Assembly: GCA_945896935.1 (NCBI GenBank) | Contig: CAMDER010000022.1 | Location: forward strand, 1-15,420 | Reading direction: 5' to 3' | Length of the DNA: 15,420 nucleotides | Source of the DNA: Bifidobacterium breve | GTDB lineage: Bacteria; Actinomycetota; Acidimicrobiia; Acidimicrobiales; Ilumatobacteraceae | Shown: positions 1 through 8,179 of the stretch, piece by piece | Position numbering within the stretch: the stretch's first letter is position 1 | Layout: each line of letters begins with the position of its first letter | Notes under the pieces: model-generated | What the model saw: the letters and a program-made list of their open reading frames with translations, nothing else | Told to the model about the DNA's origin: nothing | Database searches by the model: none | Position numbers and translations under genes: made by a program

Positions 1-383
1 GTATCAACATCTTGAATGTGTTCAAAAACTAGGCAAGCGACGACTGCGTCAAAAGTTGAATCAAAAAAAGGAAGCCCGTCGGCTCCGGCTTTGCTGACGT
101 GAAGTCCTCCGCCACGTTGAGCAGCGACAGTGACTTGATTCCAAGTCGGGTCAACACCTGCCACAAAACTTGCCCCAAGTTTCTTAACGAGCCGAGAGAC
201 TTGACCATCCCCGCAGCCCACGTCGAGAACATGATCCATGCCCTGTAGCTCTACGGTCGCCAAAGGCAAAATCTGTTCTTCATATTCAGCATCTGCGCCG
301 TCTGTGAAGCCATCAATCCACCACTGAGCATTATCTTCCCACAGAGTATTTTCACTTGCAGTTGACGACGCTTCAATGTTCAC
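1..383 (-). CDS. Class I SAM-dependent methyltransferase, partial (C-terminus beyond left window edge)
   Basis: The minus strand is open from a GTG at 381-383 to the window edge, about 127 codons, and an in-frame TAA at 393-395 rules out a longer start. The protein begins VNIEASS and has a Trp-rich segment (LWEDNAQWWIDGF). It then has the SAM-binding motif I of class I methyltransferases, HVLDVGCGDG, at about residues 52-61. An acidic loop (GVDPT) follows, then a motif II/III-like strand (FDAVVACLVFEHI) near the cut end. These features show a Rossmann-fold SAM-dependent methyltransferase. The substrate domain is missing, so the target cannot be named. The gene diverges from the neighbouring LLM oxidoreductase with only 27 bases between the annotated starts. 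A TAACCT box ends six bases before the GTG, so the transcript is probably leaderless. An internal ATG just before motif I is too far inside the conserved domain to be the start. Confidence 0.8.
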   Translation of the reverse strand, partial: MNIEASSTASENTLWEDNAQWWIDGFTDGADAEYEEQILPLATVELQGMDHVLDVGCGDGQVSRLVKKLGASFVAGVDPTWNQVTVAAQRGGGLHVSKAGADGLPFFDSTFDAVVACLVFEHIQDVD

Positions 384-389
384 ATTGCG

Positions 390-395
390 AGGTTA
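390..395 (-). promoter_or_regulatory. -10 box TAACCT of the partial methyltransferase gene (leaderless)
   Basis: On the minus strand TAACCT is followed by six bases (CGCAAT) and then the GTG start at 383. Transcription would therefore begin at or next to the start codon. No Shine-Dalgarno sequence is present and no convincing -35 box is visible. The same hexamer and spacing occur before uvrA. Confidence 0.5.
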
Positions 396-404
396 GGGCA
401 CGAC

Positions 405-410
405 TACCCT
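405..410 (+). promoter_or_regulatory. -10 box TACCCT of the LLM oxidoreductase gene
   Basis: TACCCT lies directly before the GTG at 411 and exactly six bases before a second in-frame GTG at 417. A leaderless transcript would start at about 417, which favours the second GTG as the real initiation codon. No Shine-Dalgarno sequence is visible. Together with the opposing TAACCT at 390-395 this forms a very compact divergent promoter. Confidence 0.45.
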
Positions 411-1349
411 GTGCCTGTGACTACGAATCGAAAAACCTCAGTCAAATTCTCAGTATGGCCGTCTCCTGAGAGGGCATGGAACGATGTCCGCGACTTGGCA
501 ACTTATGCCGATTCAAACGGCTGGTATTCATTGTGGTACGCCGACCATTTCATGCCCAATGATGAATCAACTACCACGAAAGATGGCGATGTCTTTGAAT
601 GCTGGAGCATGATCTCGGCGATTGCGGCGATTACGAAAAATCTCCGTATTGGTTCTCTCGTTTCACCAACTACCTTTCGTCATCCGACAGTTCTCGCCAA
701 TATTGCTGCGACAATCGACCAAATTTCGAATGGTCGTCTCACCCTCGGGATCGGCGCAGGATGGCAAGTCAATGAACATCTTTCTTACGGCGTCGATCTG
801 CTTGAAGGAAAAGAACGCGTCGACCGTTTCGAAGAAGCCATTCAAATCATTACTTCAATGTTGCGCAACGAGAGAACAACATTCGCCGGAAGGCACTTCT
901 CAGTAACCGACGCCCCGTGTCAGCCCAGACCAATTCAAACTCCACTTCCCATCATGGTCGGAACGGGCGGACCGAGAATGTCAAAAATCACTGCCAAATA
1001 TGCCAACGAATGGAATACCTGGGGAAATGTTTCCACTGCCACAGAACGTGTCGAGACTTTCTCGCGAGCATGTGAGGCGGTTGATCGAGAATGGGCCGAC
1101 ATCCACAAATCTGTTCAGGCGATGTTTTTCTTGGTCGATGACCAGGGGACCATTGAAAAGATTCGCAAAGTTGCTCCGAGAGACCGTTCAATCATCGGAT
1201 CAAATGACCACATCATTGATCAAATCGGTCAACTGATTGCCCTTGGATTTGACGAGATCATCGTCCCGGACTTCACCTTAGGAAAAGATCCACAATCAAG
1301 AATTGATTCGTACGAAAAAATTCGCACTGAAATTTTGACCCACTTTTAA
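411..1349 (+). CDS. LLM-class (luciferase-like) F420-dependent oxidoreductase
   Basis: This 312-residue protein has the layout of bacterial luciferase-like monooxygenases and F420-dependent reductases. It has an N-terminal beta strand (VKFSVWPSP), then WYADHF at about residue 42 and a conserved middle block that includes IGSLVSPTTFRHP, ATIDQISNGR and LGIGAGW. A later GTGGPRM segment follows, and the C-terminal strand is DEIIVPDF. The family has a TIM-barrel fold and uses FMN or F420. Actinobacterial members of this type usually use F420, but no residue here proves the cofactor, and the substrate is unknown. The start is uncertain: GTG 411 gives the full length, while GTG 417 fits the upstream -10 box better and still precedes the first conserved strand. 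The TAA stop (1347-1349) touches the uvrC stop on the other strand, so there is no room for a separate terminator. Confidence 0.85.
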   Translation: MPVTTNRKTSVKFSVWPSPERAWNDVRDLATYADSNGWYSLWYADHFMPNDESTTTKDGDVFECWSMISAIAAITKNLRIGSLVSPTTFRHPTVLANIAATIDQISNGRLTLGIGAGWQVNEHLSYGVDLLEGKERVDRFEEAIQIITSMLRNERTTFAGRHFSVTDAPCQPRPIQTPLPIMVGTGGPRMSKITAKYANEWNTWGNVSTATERVETFSRACEAVDREWADIHKSVQAMFFLVDDQGTIEKIRKVAPRDRSIIGSNDHIIDQIGQLIALGFDEIIVPDFTLGKDPQSRIDSYEKIRTEILTHF

Positions 1350-3236
1350 TTAGGCATCATGAAACTTGTCGAAGATCGCCTGCGCAACTTCGTCGGGAAG
1401 CCATGTCTGCGCCTGCAAGTCTTCGAGAGTTGCTTTTTTCACAGCGTTAACTCCCCCAAAGGCTTTGGTGATTCTCTTTTTTCGTGCTTCACCTAATCCT
1501 AAAATTCCATCTAAAGCACTTGACACCATGCGCTTGTCACGTAATTCACGGTGAAATGAGTTGGCGAAACGGTGGGCTTCATCGCGGATGCGTTGAAGCA
1601 TAAACAAGGCATCACTTCCCCGAGGCACTTCGACGGGCTCGGACTGACCAGGAATGAACACTTCCTCGAATCTCTTGGCTAATGAAGCAACTGGGATCTC
1701 GTGATCTAAACCGAGATTTCTCAAAACTCGCTCAGCGACCGCAAGTTGGCCTTTGCCTCCGTCAACGAGAAGAAGTTGAGGTGGATACACAAATCTTTTC
1801 GACCGAGGCTTTTGCTGTTGAGTCAATTCATCGGTTTCAATCGGTTGCTCGCGTTCTTCAATGTACGCAGTGAACCGTCTCGTCAACACCTCTTCCATCG
1901 CCGCATAATCATCGTTACCTGGAACCTCTTTGACCTTAAATCGGCGATACTCCCGCTTTGCCGGCAGACCATCTTCAAGAACAACCATTGAACCGACGTA
2001 ATCGGTGCCTTGAAGATGCGCCATGTCGTAACACTCAATGCGTAACGGAGCCTCTGGAAGTCCTAAGAGATCCTGCAATTCAGTCAAAGCCTTGCTACGC
2101 GCATTGTGGTCACTTGAGCGCTTCATACGATGACGATGAAATTCTTCGGATGCATTACGAGTGACCAATTCGTGCAACTCGCGTTTATCGCCTCGTTGCG
2201 GGATTCGTATTTCAACTTTCGAACCACGTTGAAAACTCAACCACTCTTCATAAGTCGCCATCGCTAACGGAAGATCGGGTACGAGGACCATTTTCGGAAC
2301 ACCAAGAACCGGCTCGTCTCCGTATAAGGCCTCGATGATGCGATCAATCAGTCCCGATTGAGCAAGATCCTCAACTTTGTCGAGGATGAAACCTTTTCGT
2401 CCGACAACCCTGCCTTTGCGAACATAGAAAATTTGAATGGCCGCTTCTAGTTCGTCTTGGGCAATACCAATGAGGTCGATATCTTCACTCTTTTCGCCGA
2501 CGATCTGCTGCTTCTCGAGCGCTTTCGTTACCGATTGCAGACGATCTCGTAGTCGTGCCGCCTTCTCGTATTCAAGAGCATCAGAGGCATTCGCCATATC
2601 TTGATGCAATTTTGCAACGACCTCATCAGTATCTCCATCAAGGAAGTCGCAGAACTCTTTCACCATTTCTGAATAAGCCTCGGCAGTTACCTCACCGACA
2701 CAAGGAGCACTGCATTTCTCGATATGAAATAGCAAACATGGGCGACCAAGCTTGTTGTGCTGATTGAATTTTCCTGGACTACACGTTCGTATTGGAAACG
2801 TTCGAAGAAGTAAATCAAGCGTGTCGCGAATCGCATATGCATGTGGATACGGACCAAAATATCGTGTTCCCTTTCGGGTGCGACCTCTCATCACCACAGC
2901 ACGAGGCCACTCTTCGTCGGTTGTTACAGCCAAAAATGGGTAACTTTTATCGTCGCGCAATCGAACGTTAAAACGTGGATGATGCTGTTTGATCAGACTG
3001 AATTCAAGAATGAGTGCTTCAACTTCGTTACGAACTGTCACCCATTCAACGGACTCAGCGGTCGCCACCATCTGAGCGGTTCGCGGATGCAACTGAGCCG
3101 GGTCCTGAAAATAGTTGGATAAACGCTGACGCAGATTTGACGCCTTTCCGACATAGATCACTCGACCATGAACATCTTTGAACTGGTACGAACCCGGGAG
3201 CTCGGGAATTGTTCCTGTAGGCGGGCGAGTAACCAT
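1350..3236 (-). CDS. uvrC: UvrABC system protein C, dual-incision nuclease
   Basis: UvrC makes the 3' and then the 5' incision around a lesion marked by UvrB. The 628 residues are normal for the family and all domains are present. The GIY-YIG nuclease (3' cut) covers about residues 13-95, with GSYQF and VIYVGKASN. A cysteine cluster (C152, C167, C175, C179) matches the proposed 4Fe-4S site. The UVR helix that contacts UvrB lies at about 207-242 (LEYEKAARLRDRL). The RNase H-like nuclease (5' cut) has D404 in ECYDMAHLQG, D492 in LLLVDGGKGQ and H555 in RDEAHRFA. Tandem helix-hairpin-helix motifs close the protein (LDGILGLGEARKKRI onward). The start is ATG 3236, 25 bases after uvrA. No Shine-Dalgarno sequence is visible, and a TAAACT box ends nine bases upstream. 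The stop abuts the convergent LLM gene. Confidence 0.98.
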   Translation of the reverse strand: MVTRPPTGTIPELPGSYQFKDVHGRVIYVGKASNLRQRLSNYFQDPAQLHPRTAQMVATAESVEWVTVRNEVEALILEFSLIKQHHPRFNVRLRDDKSYPFLAVTTDEEWPRAVVMRGRTRKGTRYFGPYPHAYAIRDTLDLLLRTFPIRTCSPGKFNQHNKLGRPCLLFHIEKCSAPCVGEVTAEAYSEMVKEFCDFLDGDTDEVVAKLHQDMANASDALEYEKAARLRDRLQSVTKALEKQQIVGEKSEDIDLIGIAQDELEAAIQIFYVRKGRVVGRKGFILDKVEDLAQSGLIDRIIEALYGDEPVLGVPKMVLVPDLPLAMATYEEWLSFQRGSKVEIRIPQRGDKRELHELVTRNASEEFHRHRMKRSSDHNARSKALTELQDLLGLPEAPLRIECYDMAHLQGTDYVGSMVVLEDGLPAKREYRRFKVKEVPGNDDYAAMEEVLTRRFTAYIEEREQPIETDELTQQQKPRSKRFVYPPQLLLVDGGKGQLAVAERVLRNLGLDHEIPVASLAKRFEEVFIPGQSEPVEVPRGSDALFMLQRIRDEAHRFANSFHRELRDKRMVSSALDGILGLGEARKKRITKAFGGVNAVKKATLEDLQAQTWLPDEVAQAIFDKFHDA

Positions 3237-3244
3237 GGTCGTCA

Positions 3245-3259
3245 GAGTTTAAAAAACTC
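3245..3259. repeat. Perfect inverted repeat between uvrA and uvrC
   Basis: GAGTTT and AAACTC form a 6-base-pair stem around AAA (plus strand). The repeat fills most of the 25-base gap between uvrA and uvrC. On the coding strand it overlaps a TAAACT hexamer (3246-3251) that ends nine bases before the uvrC ATG. It could be a weak attenuator, an operator over a uvrC promoter, or chance. No T-tract follows the stem on the minus strand, so it is not a typical terminator. Confidence 0.35.
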
Positions 3260-3261
3260 GT

Positions 3262-6093
3262 TCAAATACCCAGCAATGGTTTGAGATAATGACCCGTATA
3301 ACTGCCTTTTGTTTTTGCAACGACTTCGGGTGGTCCTTCAGCAACAACGAGACCTCCGCCGCTGCCGCCCTCTGGACCCAAATCGATGATCCAGTCGGCA
3401 GTTTTAATGACGTCGAGGCTGTGTTCGATGATTAGAACCGTGTTGCCTTGATCAACAAGACGCGACAGCACAGTCAGTAGGCGACGTACGTCCTCAAAGT
3501 GCAAACCAGTTGTTGGTTCATCTAAGAGATAAATCGTATGACCCGTGCTGCGCTTAGCCAGTTCGGAAGCAAGTTTGACGCGTTGGGCTTCGCCACCCGA
3601 CAGAGTCGGAGCAGACTGACCAAGTCGAACGTATCCCAGTCCAACGTCAAGCAGTGTCTGCATATGTCGCGCAATCACCGGTTGATTGGAGAAGAAGTCA
3701 ACCGCCTCTGCAACCGGCATATTTAAAACGTCAGCAATCGTCTTGCCCTTAAAGGTGACATCAAGAGTGTCGCGGTTATAACGAGCCCCTTTGCAAACCT
3801 CGCACTTCACATACACATCTGGCAAGAAATGCATTTCAATTTTGATCGTTCCGTCACCTGAACAAGCTTCGCATCGTCCGCCTTGGACATTGAATGAAAA
3901 GCGACCGGGCATGTACCCGCGTACCTTGGCCTCGGCTGTAGTCGCGAAGAGCTTTCGGATGTTGTCAAAAACCCCGGTATACGTTGCCGGGTTCGAGCGT
4001 GGAGTGCGACCAATCGGCGATTGATCCATGTCGATCACCTTGTCAAGATGTTCAATTCCGTTGATTTTCTTGTGCTTACCTGGAGCATCTTTCGACTTGT
4101 AAATTCTCTGCATTAAGACCGGCAACAAAATGTCCCGAATCAACGTACTCTTTCCGCTGCCCGACACGCCTGTGACCGCCACAAAGCAGCCCAAAGGAAT
4201 TCTCACCGTCACGTCTTGCAAGTTGTGTTCTTTGGCTCCGACAACCTCGAGCCATTGCGCTTTGGGTTTGCGCCGTATTTCGGGAACTGGAATTGAACGC
4301 TTACCTGACAAATATTGCCCAGTCACAGATTCTTTGACCTTTAAAATTCCTTTGACCGGGCCGCTGTACACAACTTCGCCGCCATGTTCTCCGGCTCCTG
4401 GTCCAATGTCAACGATCCAGTCACTTTCGCGAATTGTTTCCTCATCGTGTTCAACAACAAGAACCGAGTTACCAAGATCGCGAAGGCGCAACAGAGTTTC
4501 GATTAATCGACGATTGTCTCGTTGATGAAGACCAATTGATGGTTCATCGAGAACATACAGCGTTCCCACTAAACCCGAACCTATTTGACTGGCAAGGCGA
4601 ATACGTTGAGCCTCTCCGCCGGCCAATGTTCCTGCGGTGCGAGAAAGACTCAAATAATCAAGACCTACATCAAGAAGGAATCCGAGCCTCGCGTTGATCT
4701 CTTTGACAACTCGTTCGGCGATTGTTCGATCGCGATCCGACAAGGTGAGCTCGCCCAAAAACTTGGCCGAATTTCCAATAGACATTTCACACACTTCGGA
4801 AATGTGTTTGCCATTGATAGTGATCGCTAGTGTCGCGGGCTTGAGTCGTGCACCCTCGCATGCCAAACAAGGAACAAGACGCATATAGCCCTCGTATTGT
4901 TCGCGGCTCCAGTCGCTTTCAGCCTGCTCATGACGACGTTTGATCCACGGAATCACACCTTCGAAAGTTGTGTTGAACTGACGGGCCTTGCCGTAGCGAT
5001 TCTTGAATTTAACGACGATGTTTCCCGGAAGACCGTGCAAGACAAGCTTCTGCGACTTCGCTGGCAACTTACCCCAAGGTTTCGTGAGATCGATCTTGTG
5101 ATCTTCGGCGACCGATTCAAGAATACGATGGAAAAACCCAGTCGTGGCACTTCGCCAGGGAGCGATTGCTCCAGCATTTAAAGCAAGATCAGAATCGGGA
5201 ATCACCAATTCAGCGTCAACTTCAAAAGTCGTACCTAAACCGTCACAGGTCACACAGGCGCCGTAGGGAGAGTTAAACGAGAAGTTCTTCGGTTCAGGCT
5301 TTTCAAATGAATCGCCACATTTTGGACAAGCCAAGAACTGACTGAAAGTCAATACGTCATCTGACTCGGTCACCAAGATCTGAGCGACGCCTTCTCCAAA
5401 TTTGAGCGCCGTTTCCATACTGTCGGTCAGTCGGCGGCGATTATCGCCTTTGGCTATCAAGCGATCAATGACAATTTCAATGGTGTGCTGATCGTAGCGA
5501 CCAAGTTTTTGATCGGTTTTTAAAAACTCCGTAATGTCGACGATCTCGCCATCGATACGAGCACGCACAAAGCCTTGCCCAGCGAAATCATTGAGCAATG
5601 CTTCATACTCCCCTTTTCGGCCTTTGACAACAGGCGCCAAGACCATAAAACGAGTTCCCTCTTCAAGAGTCATTACTCGATCAACGATCTCGGAAGGAGT
5701 CTGCAAAGACAACTTTGTCCCATCGTTCGGACAATGTTGAATACCAATACGGGCATACAACAGACGTAAATAATCGTATACCTCGGTCATAGTTCCGACC
5801 GTTGATCGCGGATTGCTGCTGGCCGACTTTTGATCGATTGAAATTGCCGGTGATAATCCTTCGATGAAATCAACATCTGGCGGATCTTTTTGACCTAAGA
5901 ATTGACGCGCATAAGCACTCAAAGATTCAACGTATCGACGTTGGCCCTCTGCGTAAATGGTGTCGAAGGCTAGAGAAGATTTGCCGGATCCAGATAGACC
6001 AGTGAAAACGACCATCTTGTCTCGGGGAATATCAATATTGATGTTCTTGAGATTGTGCTGGCGTGCGCCGCGTACGATGAGCCGATCAGACAT
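3262..6093 (-). CDS. uvrA: UvrABC system protein A, damage-sensing ABC ATPase
   Basis: UvrA dimerises, senses helix distortion and loads UvrB. The 943 residues are the usual length, and both ABC modules are complete. The first has Walker A GLSGSGKS at 32-39, signature LAGGEAQR at 490-497 and Walker B YVLDEPSIGL at 513-522. The second has Walker A GVSGSGKS at 642-649, signature LSGGEAQR at 831-838 and Walker B YLLDEPTTGL at 855-864. Zinc ligands are seen as C256/C259 with C280/C283, and C741/C744 with C764/C767; a third pair, C409/C412, is also present. The UvrB-binding region lies between about 120 and 250. The start is ATG 6093, supported by the standard MSDRLIVRGARQHNL beginning. It lies 34 bases after uvrB and has its own TAACCT box six bases upstream, so it may be transcribed both from the operon and independently. 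Confidence 0.98.
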   Translation of the reverse strand: MSDRLIVRGARQHNLKNINIDIPRDKMVVFTGLSGSGKSSLAFDTIYAEGQRRYVESLSAYARQFLGQKDPPDVDFIEGLSPAISIDQKSASSNPRSTVGTMTEVYDYLRLLYARIGIQHCPNDGTKLSLQTPSEIVDRVMTLEEGTRFMVLAPVVKGRKGEYEALLNDFAGQGFVRARIDGEIVDITEFLKTDQKLGRYDQHTIEIVIDRLIAKGDNRRRLTDSMETALKFGEGVAQILVTESDDVLTFSQFLACPKCGDSFEKPEPKNFSFNSPYGACVTCDGLGTTFEVDAELVIPDSDLALNAGAIAPWRSATTGFFHRILESVAEDHKIDLTKPWGKLPAKSQKLVLHGLPGNIVVKFKNRYGKARQFNTTFEGVIPWIKRRHEQAESDWSREQYEGYMRLVPCLACEGARLKPATLAITINGKHISEVCEMSIGNSAKFLGELTLSDRDRTIAERVVKEINARLGFLLDVGLDYLSLSRTAGTLAGGEAQRIRLASQIGSGLVGTLYVLDEPSIGLHQRDNRRLIETLLRLRDLGNSVLVVEHDEETIRESDWIVDIGPGAGEHGGEVVYSGPVKGILKVKESVTGQYLSGKRSIPVPEIRRKPKAQWLEVVGAKEHNLQDVTVRIPLGCFVAVTGVSGSGKSTLIRDILLPVLMQRIYKSKDAPGKHKKINGIEHLDKVIDMDQSPIGRTPRSNPATYTGVFDNIRKLFATTAEAKVRGYMPGRFSFNVQGGRCEACSGDGTIKIEMHFLPDVYVKCEVCKGARYNRDTLDVTFKGKTIADVLNMPVAEAVDFFSNQPVIARHMQTLLDVGLGYVRLGQSAPTLSGGEAQRVKLASELAKRSTGHTIYLLDEPTTGLHFEDVRRLLTVLSRLVDQGNTVLIIEHSLDVIKTADWIIDLGPEGGSGGGLVVAEGPPEVVAKTKGSYTGHYLKPLLGI

Positions 6094-6099
6094 GGTTGA

Positions 6100-6105
6100 A
6101 GGTTA
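6100..6105 (-). promoter_or_regulatory. -10 box TAACCT of an internal, leaderless uvrA promoter
   Basis: In the 34-base gap between uvrB and uvrA, TAACCT is followed by six bases (TCAACC) and the uvrA ATG. Hexamer and spacing match the partial methyltransferase start at 383. No Shine-Dalgarno sequence, clear -35 box or LexA-type palindrome is visible nearby. Confidence 0.5.
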
Positions 6106-6127
6106 GTGACTTGAAGGTAGCCGTGCC

Positions 6128-8179
6128 TTAACCTGCATCCTTAATTTGGCGGCGCAGATCGTTGATTTCGTCACGCAAACGAGCCGCGTATTCAAACTTC
6201 AAATCTGCTGCCGCCTCATGCATTTCTTGTTCCAAAGTCAGCACCAAACGTGACAGTTCCTGTTGCGGGAGTGTACGCAATTCACTCTTGACCTTGTCAC
6301 GTTCTTTCTGACGACGGCGATCTTTGCCCGGCACGGGAGCCGAATCATCTCCGCCTATATGCAAAAGAGCCAAGATATCACTCACGGCTTTGCGAATTGT
6401 TTGAGGATTAATACCGTGTTCAAGGTTGTACGCAACCTGCAACTGACGCCGTCGGTTCGTTTCCGATATTGCTTTCTCCATCGATGGCGTCACGCGATCG
6501 GCATACATCACCACCTGTCCGTCAACATTTCGAGCGGCACGACCAATCATTTGAATGAGAGATGTCTCACTACGAAGGAAGCCTTCTTTATCAGCATCAA
6601 GAATCGCGACCAAACTCACTTCTGGAAGATCAAGACCTTCTCTCAGCAAATTAATACCGACTAGCACGTCGAACTCACCAAGACGTAAAGCCCGCAGAAT
6701 TTCGATGCGTTGAATGGTGTCAATATTTGAGTGCAAATACCTCACCCGCATACCCTGTTCAAGCAAGTAGTCAGTGAGGTCCTCGGCCATCTTCTTAGTC
6801 AAGGTCGTCACCAAGACTCGGTCGCCCATCGTGACTCGTTTGTTCACTTGATCCATCAAATCGTCAATTTGGCCCTTTGTTGGCTTGATAATGACCTCTG
6901 GATCAACTAACCCAGTCGGACGAACAATCTGCTCTACAACTTGCTCAGAAATCTTGATTTCGTACGGACTCGGAGTGGCCGAAAGAAAGACACATTGATT
7001 GACGCGTTCAACAACTTCTTCAAAATGCAGCGGCCGGTTATCACGAGCACTTGGCAAGCGAAACCCGTGTTCAACGAGGATGTCTTTGCGACTACGGTCT
7101 CCCGCAAATTGACCGTGCAACTGCGGCACCGCAACGTGGCTTTCATCGATCACTAACAAGAAGTCTTTTGGAAAGTAATCAAGCAGAGTGAACGGGGGCT
7201 CTCCGGACTGACGTCCGTCAATATGCCTTGAGTAGTTCTCGATGCCATTGCAATAACCGACCTCTTGCATCATTTCTAAGTCGTACTGGGTGCGCATGCG
7301 TAATCTCTGGGCTTCGAGAAGTTTTCCTTCAGCCTCAAAAAAGGCGAGGCGCTCTTGCAACTCACTTTCAATTCCCACTACTGCTCGACGCATTCGTTCG
7401 TCACCTGCGACATAATGAGTAGCCGGAAATACGACGGTCCGATTCAACTCTCGTAATGTTTCTCCAGTCAACGGATCAATCATGGTGAGGCGTTCGACTG
7501 TGTCACCAAACATTTCTACCCGCAGGACAGATTCTTCGTACGCAGGGTGGATCTCTATGGTGTCACCTCTCACCCGAAATTTGCCGCGACCAAGACTCAT
7601 GTCATTACGGTCGTATTGCAAATCAACAAGGCGACGCAAAATACTACGCATGTCGTAATCGACGTTGGTGTGGAGTTCTAAAAGTTGACCGCGATATTCA
7701 TCGGGGTCGCCCATTCCGTAGATGCATGACACTGAGGCCACGACAATTGTGTCTCGACGAGTTAATAGTGCAGCGGTTGCCGAGTGACGCAAGCGATCAA
7801 TGTCGTCATTAATTGACGAGTCCTTTTCAATAAACGTATCCGACGAAGCGATGTAGGCCTCAGGTTGGTAGTAGTCGTAATAAGAAACGAAATACTCAAC
7901 TCGATTATCAGGAAAAAACTCCATCATTTCTTGAGCAAGTTGAGCCGCCAAACTTTTATTGGGCGCAAGGATCAACGTTGGACGTTGAGTCTTTTCAATA
8001 GTCCAGGCAATCGTCGCACTTTTACCTGAACCTGTGATACCGAGCAAGGTTTGAAACCGCAAACCAGACTCAATGCCGGCAGTTAAATCTGCGATTGCCT
8101 TGGGTTGATCACCAGCTGGCGAATAGTCCGAGACCACCCGAAACGGAATGTTGTCTTCAACAGAAACTAAATCACTCAT
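6128..8179 (-). CDS. uvrB: UvrABC system protein B, damage-verifying helicase-like subunit
   Basis: UvrB is loaded by UvrA, threads one strand behind its beta-hairpin to verify damage, and recruits UvrC. From ATG 8179 it has 683 residues. Walker A is GITGSGKS at 47-54, with a final Ser where Thr is common. The beta-hairpin block YFVSYYDYYQPEAYI lies at 97-111. Later parts are the DESH box (LLVIDESHVAVPQL), motif V (GINLLREGLDLPEV) and motif VI (QMIGRAARN). The C-terminal UVR helix (LKFEYAARLRDEI) contacts UvrC. The start codon overlaps the coaE stop as ATGA, so translation is probably coupled to coaE. The frame stays open upstream to 8275, but those 32 extra codons lie inside coaE and look unlike UvrB. 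The conserved N-terminus FRVVSDYSPAGDQP follows ATG 8179 at the usual distance. Confidence 0.98.
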   Translation of the reverse strand: MSDLVSVEDNIPFRVVSDYSPAGDQPKAIADLTAGIESGLRFQTLLGITGSGKSATIAWTIEKTQRPTLILAPNKSLAAQLAQEMMEFFPDNRVEYFVSYYDYYQPEAYIASSDTFIEKDSSINDDIDRLRHSATAALLTRRDTIVVASVSCIYGMGDPDEYRGQLLELHTNVDYDMRSILRRLVDLQYDRNDMSLGRGKFRVRGDTIEIHPAYEESVLRVEMFGDTVERLTMIDPLTGETLRELNRTVVFPATHYVAGDERMRRAVVGIESELQERLAFFEAEGKLLEAQRLRMRTQYDLEMMQEVGYCNGIENYSRHIDGRQSGEPPFTLLDYFPKDFLLVIDESHVAVPQLHGQFAGDRSRKDILVEHGFRLPSARDNRPLHFEEVVERVNQCVFLSATPSPYEIKISEQVVEQIVRPTGLVDPEVIIKPTKGQIDDLMDQVNKRVTMGDRVLVTTLTKKMAEDLTDYLLEQGMRVRYLHSNIDTIQRIEILRALRLGEFDVLVGINLLREGLDLPEVSLVAILDADKEGFLRSETSLIQMIGRAARNVDGQVVMYADRVTPSMEKAISETNRRRQLQVAYNLEHGINPQTIRKAVSDILALLHIGGDDSAPVPGKDRRRQKERDKVKSELRTLPQQELSRLVLTLEQEMHEAAADLKFEYAARLRDEINDLRRQIKDAG

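Noticed and set aside
29..232. Open frame of 67 codons on the minus strand near the left edge.
   Set aside because: It is a different frame of the partial methyltransferase. The frame holding VLDVGCGDG is the real one and begins at GTG 383.
1310..1327. Hairpin (GTACGAA / TTCGCAC around AAAA) near the end of the LLM gene as a terminator.
   Set aside because: It lies inside coding sequence, is AT-rich, has a G-T wobble, and no clear T-tract follows on either strand. It may be chance, so it is not listed as a terminator.
4130..4525. 131-codon open frame on the plus strand inside uvrA.
   Set aside because: It is antisense to a fully conserved part of UvrA, and its translation has no recognisable domain. 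It is a shadow of the uvrA codons.
6263..6664. 133-codon open frame on the plus strand inside uvrB.
   Set aside because: It is antisense to conserved helicase motifs of UvrB and has no domain of its own.
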